Source: an archaeon (GTDB taxonomy: Archaea; Nanobdellota; Nanobdellia; Woesearchaeales; GW2011-AR9). From it: 64,000 nt of DNA. The notes under the pieces are model-generated. The model saw only the letters and a program-made list of their open reading frames with translations. It did not search any database and was not told the origin of the DNA. A program made the position numbers and the translations under genes. The stretch is taken from contig JABHSG010000003.1 in NCBI GenBank assembly GCA_018697095.1, positions 482,839 through 546,838 on the forward strand, read 5' to 3'. Shown here piece by piece: positions 43,130 through 49,767 of this stretch. The stretch's first letter is position 1, and each line of letters starts with the position of its first letter.

Positions 43130-43169
43130 CTTTATAAAATCTACTGAGAATTAGTCACTTCCAAGTGAC
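43130..43169 (-). promoter_or_regulatory. Divergent promoter with perfect palindromic element
   Basis: GTCACTT-CC-AAGTGAC (43154-43169) is a perfect inverted repeat. Read on the minus strand it lies 31 nt before TTTATAAAG (43138-43130), the same spacing as in the other four promoters. It sits between the 79-aa gene and proS, but matched spacing exists only toward the minus-strand gene. Confidence 0.65.
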
Positions 43170-43207
43170 AATAACTTAATCAAACTAAAATCTTTCTAAA
43201 ACCTTAC

Positions 43208-43216
43208 ATTTATATA
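43208..43216 (+). promoter_or_regulatory. TATA box of proS
   Basis: TTTATATAC begins about 30 nt before the proS ATG, consistent with leaderless transcription. Confidence 0.55.
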
Positions 43217-43238
43217 CGAAATTGCTACCTTCCAAAGC

Positions 43239-44777
43239 ATGGCAAATCCTGACTCCAAATCAAATCAATCTAAACAAAATAAATCTCAATCCAATAAATC
43301 TGACCGTAAATCAAACTTAGGTCTTACAGTAACTAAAGAAGAAAACTTTTCTGAGTGGTATACTCAACTTATTCAAAAAGCAGAATTAATTGAATACTCT
43401 CCAGTATCTGGATGTTACATCTTAAGGCCACGTTCATATTTTATTTGGGAACAAGTCAGAAACTATCTTGGTGGATTAATTACTGATGACGGTGTACAGA
43501 ACTCTTACTTTCCACTTTTCATTCCAGAATCTCTTTTAACAAAAGAAGAAGATCATGTTGAAGGGTTTGCAGCAGAAGTTGCTTGGGTAGAAACTGGCGG
43601 ACACAGCAAATTAAAAGAACGTTTAGCTGTAAGGCCTACTTCTGAAACAGTAATGTATGATTCATACAGCAAATGGATCAGATCATACAAGGACCTTCCT
43701 TTAAGGTTAAATCAATGGGCAAACGTAGTACGTTGGGAATTTAAACATTGTACTCCATTTCTACGCAGTCGAGAATTTTTATGGCAAGAAGGCCACACTG
43801 CTTTTGCTACTAAAAAAGAAGCTGATGAAGAAGCACTTAAGGCCCTAAATTGGTATGCTCAAACTTTCAAAGAACTTTTTGCAGTTCCAACATTAAAAGG
43901 TCAAAAATCAGACTCTGAAAAATTTGCTGGAGCAGATTATACTTTGTCTGTTGAAACATTCCTGCCAGATGGAAAAGCGATCCAAGGAGCAACATCTCAT
44001 CACCTTGGTCAAAATTTTGCAAAAGCTTTTGATATCAAATTCAAAGATCATCATGAAAAAGACCAACTTGTTTTTCAAAACAGTTGGGGTTTTACAACTA
44101 GAACAATTGGTGTTTGTATTTTAATGCACTCTGACGACAAAGGTTTAGTTCTTCCACCAAAGGTTGCGCAAACCCAAGTTGTAATAGTTCCACTTTTGTT
44201 CAAAAAAGGACGTGAAGAAGTATTAGCAGCAACTAGTAAACTTTATGATGAACTAAAAGCAGCTGGCTTAAGAGTTCACCTTGACAACCGTGAAGATCAG
44301 TCAGCTGGCTTCAAATATAATGAGTGGGAACTTAAAGGAGTTCCAATTAGAATTGAACTAGGACCACGCGACTTGGAAAACAAACAAGTAATGATGGCGC
44401 GCCGTGATACTGGTGATAAACTTTCAGTTCCACTTGATAATAATTTAACAAAGGTAATAGAAACAACACTCACTAAAATTCACGACAACTTGTACGAGAA
44501 AGCAAGTGATTACCTTAGCAAATCAATCATTCAATGTGAAACAAAAGACGATGTTCTAAATGCAATCAAAAACAAAAAGATAGCTTTAGTTCCATGGTGT
44601 GGTTCTAAAGAATCTGAAGAAGCTTTCAAAGAAGAAACAAGTATCAAATCATTAAACACACCTTTAGATACAAAAGGTCTTCCAGAGTTAACTAGTAAAC
44701 ATAACTGCTTCTTAACTGGAGAATCACACACAAATAAAACTCCTTTAAGATGGTTCCACTTCGGTAAAAGTTATTAG
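43239..44777 (+). CDS. proS: Prolyl-tRNA synthetase, archaeal/eukaryotic type
   Basis: Class II synthetase, 512 aa. After a Ser/Lys/Asn-rich head of 30 residues come LIEYSPVSGCYILRPRSYFI, RPTSETVMYDSYSKWIRSY (motif 2 region), the FLWQEGHTAF proline-site block and HHLGQNFAKAF. The anticodon domain and the C-terminal zinc-like region follow, ending WFHFGKSY. The usual Cys set of the C-terminal zinc site is thinned (only CFLTGE and an earlier PWCGSKES remain), so zinc may be absent. No bacterial-type editing insert. Confidence 0.95.
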   Translation: MANPDSKSNQSKQNKSQSNKSDRKSNLGLTVTKEENFSEWYTQLIQKAELIEYSPVSGCYILRPRSYFIWEQVRNYLGGLITDDGVQNSYFPLFIPESLLTKEEDHVEGFAAEVAWVETGGHSKLKERLAVRPTSETVMYDSYSKWIRSYKDLPLRLNQWANVVRWEFKHCTPFLRSREFLWQEGHTAFATKKEADEEALKALNWYAQTFKELFAVPTLKGQKSDSEKFAGADYTLSVETFLPDGKAIQGATSHHLGQNFAKAFDIKFKDHHEKDQLVFQNSWGFTTRTIGVCILMHSDDKGLVLPPKVAQTQVVIVPLLFKKGREEVLAATSKLYDELKAAGLRVHLDNREDQSAGFKYNEWELKGVPIRIELGPRDLENKQVMMARRDTGDKLSVPLDNNLTKVIETTLTKIHDNLYEKASDYLSKSIIQCETKDDVLNAIKNKKIALVPWCGSKESEEAFKEETSIKSLNTPLDTKGLPELTSKHNCFLTGESHTNKTPLRWFHFGKSY

Positions 44778-44798
44778 AATAAAGTAAAAAAAAAGAAT

Positions 44799-45197
44799 CT
44801 ATTTTGCTCTCTTATCAAGGCAAAGTTTAAAGAGTGAAATCTTTGCTGCAGCAAAAAGGTCCATGGCATCACTGTCAGAGTTGCCTCTAAAACTATCAAG
44901 GGTTAAATCAGTAAGAGTTTCATTAGTATATCTGGCCTGAACGATATAATGATCATTAGCCCTTCCACTAAATGTCGTAACAGTAACTCTCTTATCATCA
45001 TTAACATTAAAATTACGGATTCTATAAGAATCACCATCGCATTCTTGTATACCAACTGGTAGTTCTAGAAGAACTTCAGCTAAAGCATTTTTTGCCACGT
45101 AACCTTCCACTTCATGTGGTTTTGCAAACGCAGTTCCACTCATACTAGCAGCGCCTAAAGCCACTGCACCAACTAAACTTGTCATATAATCTACCAT
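44799..45197 (-). CDS. Secreted single-module protein, 132 aa
   Basis: Signal peptide (SLVGAVALGAASMSGTAFA, cut near residue 25); GGAG eight bases before the ATG supports the start. The mature part has ECDGDSYRIRNF, strands RVTVTTFSGR and HYIVQARYTNE, and ends with a helix and Cys (AAAKISLFKLCLDKR). The terminal helix-Cys resembles the ends of the repeat modules in the protein at 22202 (LAKLCDPS), suggesting one module of a related secreted family (inference). Likely cotranscribed with the 63-aa gene upstream. Confidence 0.58.
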   Translation of the reverse strand: MVDYMTSLVGAVALGAASMSGTAFAKPHEVEGYVAKNALAEVLLELPVGIQECDGDSYRIRNFNVNDDKRVTVTTFSGRANDHYIVQARYTNETLTDLTLDSFRGNSDSDAMDLFAAAKISLFKLCLDKRAK

Positions 45198-45243
45198 TTT
45201 TAATCTCCTTTATTTTTATTTTAAATTTGAATCCATTTTATGG

Positions 45244-45435
45244 TTACTGTCCGCTTATTCGTTTATTTGGGTCTCCAATAAATGGGTCTCCAAAACCAGT
45301 GTGCACAGCACTTGGCCTTGCCATTTCTACTTTCTTTCCAGCAATCTCATGACTACCAGATTCAAGCATAAGTAAAATCTCGCTATCACTAACTTGTGAG
45401 CTAAGTCCGAGTAGTTTTGCGTATCCTTCTTTCAT
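45244..45435 (-). CDS. Small hypothetical protein, 63 aa
   Basis: Soluble, with DSEILLMLESGSHEIAG in the middle and a Gly/Pro-rich C-terminus (TGFGDPFIGDPNKRISG). No family recognised. It follows the leader hairpin on the minus strand and precedes the secreted 132-aa gene by 46 nt, so it is the first gene of a short operon. Confidence 0.48.
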   Translation of the reverse strand: MKEGYAKLLGLSSQVSDSEILLMLESGSHEIAGKKVEMARPSAVHTGFGDPFIGDPNKRISGQ

Positions 45436-45470
45436 TTTTTAAACCAATTTTTTGAAATTAAATGTGGGAG

Positions 45471-45495
45471 AGGCCCATCCATCACAAATTTGCCT
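45471..45495 (-). promoter_or_regulatory. 5' leader hairpin with conserved GTGATGGATGG loop (second copy)
   Basis: On the minus strand AGGC and GCCT close a 17-nt loop ending GTGATGGATGG; the 13-nt block GTGATGGATGGGC is identical to 21000-21012 on the plus strand. A minus-strand TTTATAAAG (45534-45525) places the hairpin at the mRNA 5' end. Stem length and sequence differ from the first copy while the loop is kept. Confidence 0.6.
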
Positions 45496-45640
45496 TTCTT
45501 CACAGTGGTCTAAAAGGGACATTTCTTTATAAAGATTCTGCCTAATTCACTACTTACTAGTAATTAATCAAATTAAATTAAACTAATTCACTCTTCAGCT
45601 AATACAAACTCTTATTAATCAAAATAGCTACCTTTAATCT

Positions 45641-46357
45641 ATGGGGGCAGGAGCAATTTTACCAGATATTTCTCAGATTTTAGAATCAGTAGAATCTACT
45701 CTAAAAGATAAAAAGTCCTGGGCAAAACCCCAAAAAAAAGCAAATTCCAAAAATATTTTGGTGACTTTTGAAGACATTAAATCATTTTTAGGTATTGATT
45801 CTTCTAAGAAAAAACTAAACAAAAAATCTTCTAAAAGTAAAAGACTACAAAATGAATCTGAACATGATTCTCTTAAAACTATAATTCGCCGAGTTAATTC
45901 TAAAAAAAAATCTAAAGTAAAAGAGTTAGAAGAAGTTATAGATAAAGAAGCAAAAGAAATTGGTGAAGAAACAAAAGAAGATAAAAAATCTAACCGTTTA
46001 GTTTCTGAAGTTTTAGACTACTCAGCGTTAGAACGACATTTTTTAATTGAAAAACCACTTTACTTTGGCAAAGAATCAAGTTACTTAGCACATTTTGAGT
46101 CAGAGTTCGGAAGCCCTTATGAATCTGAAGAAGTTGATGCTTATGTTATGGGTGATACTCACACTATGGATGAAGCTGAAGCTCAAGATAAAATTCAGCA
46201 GATCATGGCAGATGCTACTACAGGAGGATATTCTGAAGTGAGCCATAAAGATAAAGAACGTCTAAGCAACTGGGTAACCTTTAATCCAGCATTGTTCAAG
46301 TTATATCAATCAACTTCTATCATGCCAACAGGTAACGTTGATATCCGCTACATCTAA
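45641..46357 (+). CDS. Lys/Ser-rich hypothetical protein, 238 aa
   Basis: N-terminal 120 residues are Lys/Glu/Ser-rich and probably flexible or coiled (KVKELEEVIDKEAKEIGEE). The C-terminal half is more ordered: LVSEVLDYSALERHFLIEKP, EVDAYVMGDTHTMDEAEA and LSNWVTFNPALFKLYQS. No known domain or signal peptide. It may be a structural or adaptor protein; not recognised. Confidence 0.58.
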   Translation: MGAGAILPDISQILESVESTLKDKKSWAKPQKKANSKNILVTFEDIKSFLGIDSSKKKLNKKSSKSKRLQNESEHDSLKTIIRRVNSKKKSKVKELEEVIDKEAKEIGEETKEDKKSNRLVSEVLDYSALERHFLIEKPLYFGKESSYLAHFESEFGSPYESEEVDAYVMGDTHTMDEAEAQDKIQQIMADATTGGYSEVSHKDKERLSNWVTFNPALFKLYQSTSIMPTGNVDIRYI

Positions 46358-46468
46358 TTATTCTTAACTCGCCTAAATACTAATCTCTTATTTCTACTAC
46401 TTTCGTCGTAGCGATTGTTAATATGTTTCTTATGATTCTTAGTTATTACAAATTAGGAGCGTGATACA

Positions 46469-46663
46469 ATGCAATATTCATTACAAGGATCAAGAATTCC
46501 TCATGCAAGAGTTATACCTGGTACAGAATTATATTCTCTGCAAGGTAGACAATCTATGGTTAGGGAAGGACAGACTAGGATAGTAAATTTAGCAAATCCA
46601 GGAGTTTTAGCTACTTTGAGATTTAGAAATAGTCTTGCCAAAATGGGTAGGGTCTACCGCTAA
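46469..46663 (+). CDS. Small hypothetical protein, 64 aa
   Basis: Basic protein with a clear TAGGAG site nine bases before its ATG. Contains IPHARVIPGTELYSLQGRQS and ends LAKMGRVYR. No family recognised. The good ribosome site and a leader of about 60 nt support a real gene. Confidence 0.5.
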   Translation: MQYSLQGSRIPHARVIPGTELYSLQGRQSMVREGQTRIVNLANPGVLATLRFRNSLAKMGRVYR

Positions 46664-46693
46664 CTTCTTAAATAGTTAATTCAGTAATCTTGT

Positions 46694-47362
46694 ATGAGTC
46701 AAGACCAAAAATCTCAAGAACTAAAATACGATGCTATCATTATTCTTAGTGGAGGAATTAGGGGCGAAAATTCAGTTCCACTTTGGGTGCAAACTAGAAT
46801 CGACAAAGCAGTAGAACTCCAAAATCAAACAAAGTACATAATCACAACTTCAGCAGCAACACCTCACAAAGCACTTCCTCTAAATGAATCAGGTCAACCT
46901 CTTTATGATGCAACTGTTATGGCTAATATCTTAATAGAGCAAGGTGTTCCAAAAGAAAAAATTCTTCTTGAACAATTCTCTAAAGATACAATTGCTAATG
47001 CTGTTTTTACACGTCTTCTAATAACTGACCATTTAAAATTAAAAAAACTCCTAGTCATTACAAGTGACTTTCATATGCCTAGATCAAAAATAATCTGTGA
47101 CAAAGTATTCAACCTAAACCCAAATACCATGAACTATCAATTAGAATTCTTAACCACAGAAAACACAGGCATGCCTGAAGATATGTTAGCAATTAGAACA
47201 AAAAAAGAACAGCAAAGAATTGAAATGTTTCAAACAGATCACAAAGATAGAGCTACTTTACAAGAATTTCAAAAATGGCTTTTTACTGAGCATGAATCTT
47301 ATAAAGCAAAAGGAGACACTTCTAAATATGTATTAACAGCACAAGACAGCGATAGTTATTGA
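46694..47362 (+). CDS. DUF218 (YdcF/SanA-like) protein
   Basis: 222 aa. Starts YDAIIILSGGIRGENSVPLW, then YIITTSAATPHKALP, and LLVITSDFHMPRSKIICDKV: the DUF218 pattern of a Gly-rich loop, a central Glu region and a SDFHMPRS motif. These cytosolic or membrane-linked proteins have been tied to cell-envelope physiology in bacteria, but the reaction is unclear. No membrane helix here. TTAAATAG about 28 nt upstream suggests leaderless expression. Confidence 0.82.
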   Translation: MSQDQKSQELKYDAIIILSGGIRGENSVPLWVQTRIDKAVELQNQTKYIITTSAATPHKALPLNESGQPLYDATVMANILIEQGVPKEKILLEQFSKDTIANAVFTRLLITDHLKLKKLLVITSDFHMPRSKIICDKVFNLNPNTMNYQLEFLTTENTGMPEDMLAIRTKKEQQRIEMFQTDHKDRATLQEFQKWLFTEHESYKAKGDTSKYVLTAQDSDSY

Positions 47363-47420
47363 CTTCTGCAATTTTTATGTCCAAACCTTAATAAATAAAT
47401 CTCTGGAAATAATTGTCTCG

Positions 47421-47708
47421 ATGACATTAGATGAAGATTTATCTGGTACATATTCTAGGGAATATTACGGAGGGTCAAGGGGTGTACGCTCTTTGCCAAG
47501 GAAACCAAGCCCAATAGAGCTAATTGGAACTGGCAGTGCCTTACATAATAGTCAAACTGGTAAGTATAGTCTCAGAAGAGCTGGGGTTCAATTAGTTGCA
47601 AAAGCCATTGGTTATGTGGCTGATCCTTTTACTGAATTCTCTTGGTCAGCAAGAAGTTCTTCTCCTAAAAGAAATTGGTTTGCTGAGAAGTATTGGCAAA
47701 GTAAATAA
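47421..47708 (+). CDS. Basic hypothetical protein, 95 aa
   Basis: Rich in Arg, Ser, Tyr and Gly at the N-terminus (SREYYGGSRGVRSLPRKPS) with a more hydrophobic middle (LVAKAIGYVADPFTEF) and a basic aromatic end. A TATA-like tract lies about 31 nt upstream. No family recognised. It meets dphB tail to tail. Confidence 0.48.
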   Translation: MTLDEDLSGTYSREYYGGSRGVRSLPRKPSPIELIGTGSALHNSQTGKYSLRRAGVQLVAKAIGYVADPFTEFSWSARSSSPKRNWFAEKYWQSK

Positions 47709-47711
47709 TTT

Positions 47712-48530
47712 CTATTTCCACATTTCTAAAAGTTCTTCTTCGTGAAAGTGTAAATCCCCAGGAACAACTAAGCTGTGAAGTGGTCCACCAAAATCAAAAT
47801 CAAGTAACTCAGAAATACTTCCATACTTAACAATCATATCAGAACATCCTAAACGAGCTACTGCAACAACTTTCGTAGACAAATCAATCAACTCTTCGCC
47901 AAGACGCTTCTCAATATCAAGTAGTACCTCTAAGGCCTCTTTAACCGTCATAAACTTAGTATTACTTTCACTGTCTGTATTCTCTGCGCTAGCAGCTTTA
48001 TTTCCAGTCTCCAAGTCAACATTATCTACCATAATATCAAGTAAACATAATGTGTGAGCTCCAATACTTTTATTCGCTTTAATCACATGATATGGTGTTT
48101 CAAGTCCAGGTACTCTTTCTAAAAATGGAATAGATGTAGTTTTACCAAACTTATACAATTGCAAACCCGTTACGCCAATTGCAGTGAATACAGATGCATT
48201 ATTTACAATAGAAACCTTAACTCCAGCTTCTTTTGCTTCTCGATACATTTCCATGTGTGTTGTAGCACTAACGGGGTCACCAATCACTAAAAACGCAACA
48301 TCTGAAGTCTTAGCCAAAGAAACCATCTTAGAAATTCCTTGCTCACTAGCTCCTCTGTCACAAACAACAACTTTGCAACCATAAAGCGATTCTAAGTCAG
48401 CTACTGAACACTGAAGTAAACTAGTATAATTCTCTAAGTACACTACAGGACAGCTTCGAACAGTCTCCAAACCAGCAACTGTGATATCTTTAGCGCAAGA
48501 TAGTCCAAGTCCAATAATGTGTAGTGCCAT
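47712..48530 (-). CDS. dphB: Diphthine synthase (DphB)
   Basis: S-adenosylmethionine-dependent methyltransferase that trimethylates the modified His of elongation factor 2 on the way to diphthamide. I chose the inner ATG (MALHIIGLGLS, 272 aa) as the family starts there. Motifs: LHIIGLGL, VYLENYTSLLQ, FLVIGDPVSATTHMEM (GDPxxATTH is diagnostic) and VNNASVFTAIGVTGLQLYKF. Present across archaea and eukaryotes. Confidence 0.94.
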   Translation of the reverse strand: MALHIIGLGLSCAKDITVAGLETVRSCPVVYLENYTSLLQCSVADLESLYGCKVVVCDRGASEQGISKMVSLAKTSDVAFLVIGDPVSATTHMEMYREAKEAGVKVSIVNNASVFTAIGVTGLQLYKFGKTTSIPFLERVPGLETPYHVIKANKSIGAHTLCLLDIMVDNVDLETGNKAASAENTDSESNTKFMTVKEALEVLLDIEKRLGEELIDLSTKVVAVARLGCSDMIVKYGSISELLDFDFGGPLHSLVVPGDLHFHEEELLEMWK

Positions 48531-48615
48531 AACAAAGTTCCAAAACAAGCCTCATTTTTAATCTCTTCCCTAAAACTACCCACTCAATTTTAAATACGCT
48601 TCATTTTGGACTAAC

Positions 48616-49725
48616 ATGCAAACTCTTGATGAAATAATCCACCAGCGTAGACTTAGAGATACTCTTTCAATGTTCACTCTTGATGTGATGCATAGTGAAG
48701 ATGGCCCAACAATCATTGAAGTAGGTGAACCTGGCTGCGCGACAACTCCAGATATGGATCGCGCCTTAGCTGTAGCCCTTCATCGGGATGCATTTAATCC
48801 TAGGGGAAAGCCAGTTATTATTATTCAAAATGAAGTTTGTATTCGTCAACCTGATAGAGGGTTAGTTAGGACTTTAGTTGATGATGGTGTTTTTTCTCGA
48901 GAAAAAAAGGGGCAAATTCACTCAGTTTCTTTTGATACTTATAATAGAATAATTGTAGATAGGGCTAATACTCAATCAAATAGAGGTGATGTTACCTCAC
49001 GTGATCCAAATAAAACCATTGCAGTAAATTCTCCTTTTTTTAATCAACTTTCACGAGGGAAGTTTCTTGCACTTTACTGTTTAACAAACGTGTTCTCTCC
49101 AGAAACAGGGTACTTTGGCAAAAAATTTCCATTAGGAGATTCTTTCCATAGGTTCGTTGGAAAAGACGTTGTATTAAAATCATCTGTTGGCGCAAGGTCA
49201 GTTGGAATTCGTTATGTAGATGGTTGTAGTCTAGATAAAGTCAGAACAGAATTAGGTGAGTTTAAGGTAACTCCTGCGGAATGGCCAGGATTAATTGAAG
49301 GGTCTGAATTTCATGATAGATTAAATGGGAATTACTTCCCTGATATTATTCAACAAAGAGTTAAATCAGTTAAAATTAGAAGTGAATACAATACTAGAAG
49401 ATTACATGAAACAGTAGATCGAGTTGCAGTTTTGGTATCTTCAAATAATGGTGGAATCTCAGTAGAGTATTTGGGTGGATTCCATCGTTTTAGAATAACT
49501 TCTCCTGGACAAAAACCAGTGAACAGACCTCTTTCTATTAACTTAGGCACAGCTTTCCCTGAGAATCTCACTCCAAAACAACACAACGAAATGCAAGACT
49601 TTGTTCAAGGAGCAATCCCTGCCATGTATCGTAACGCCCTCTCATTTCCCCCTATGTTTTATCAAGATGGCCCAGATGTGGTTGGTGGACAGCCAGTTGA
49701 CTTCTCTAGATACTTAGCAGCTTAA
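48616..49725 (+). CDS. Hypothetical protein, possibly ATP-grasp-like, 369 aa
   Basis: No clear family match. Middle and C-terminal segments KDVVLKSSVGARSVGIRYV (Lys plus Gly/Ser loop), DIIQQRVKSVKIRSEY and RPLSINLGTAF recall the nucleotide-binding layout of ATP-grasp ligases, but the spacing of acidic metal ligands is unproven. The N-terminus has TIIEVGEPGCATTPDMDRAL and PVIIIQNEV. TTTTAAATAC about 29 nt before the ATG suggests leaderless expression. Function unknown. Confidence 0.6.
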   Translation: MQTLDEIIHQRRLRDTLSMFTLDVMHSEDGPTIIEVGEPGCATTPDMDRALAVALHRDAFNPRGKPVIIIQNEVCIRQPDRGLVRTLVDDGVFSREKKGQIHSVSFDTYNRIIVDRANTQSNRGDVTSRDPNKTIAVNSPFFNQLSRGKFLALYCLTNVFSPETGYFGKKFPLGDSFHRFVGKDVVLKSSVGARSVGIRYVDGCSLDKVRTELGEFKVTPAEWPGLIEGSEFHDRLNGNYFPDIIQQRVKSVKIRSEYNTRRLHETVDRVAVLVSSNNGGISVEYLGGFHRFRITSPGQKPVNRPLSINLGTAFPENLTPKQHNEMQDFVQGAIPAMYRNALSFPPMFYQDGPDVVGGQPVDFSRYLAA

Positions 49726-49767
49726 AATAAATTTAACTCAGAATTATTTTACTCTTACAAATAAACT

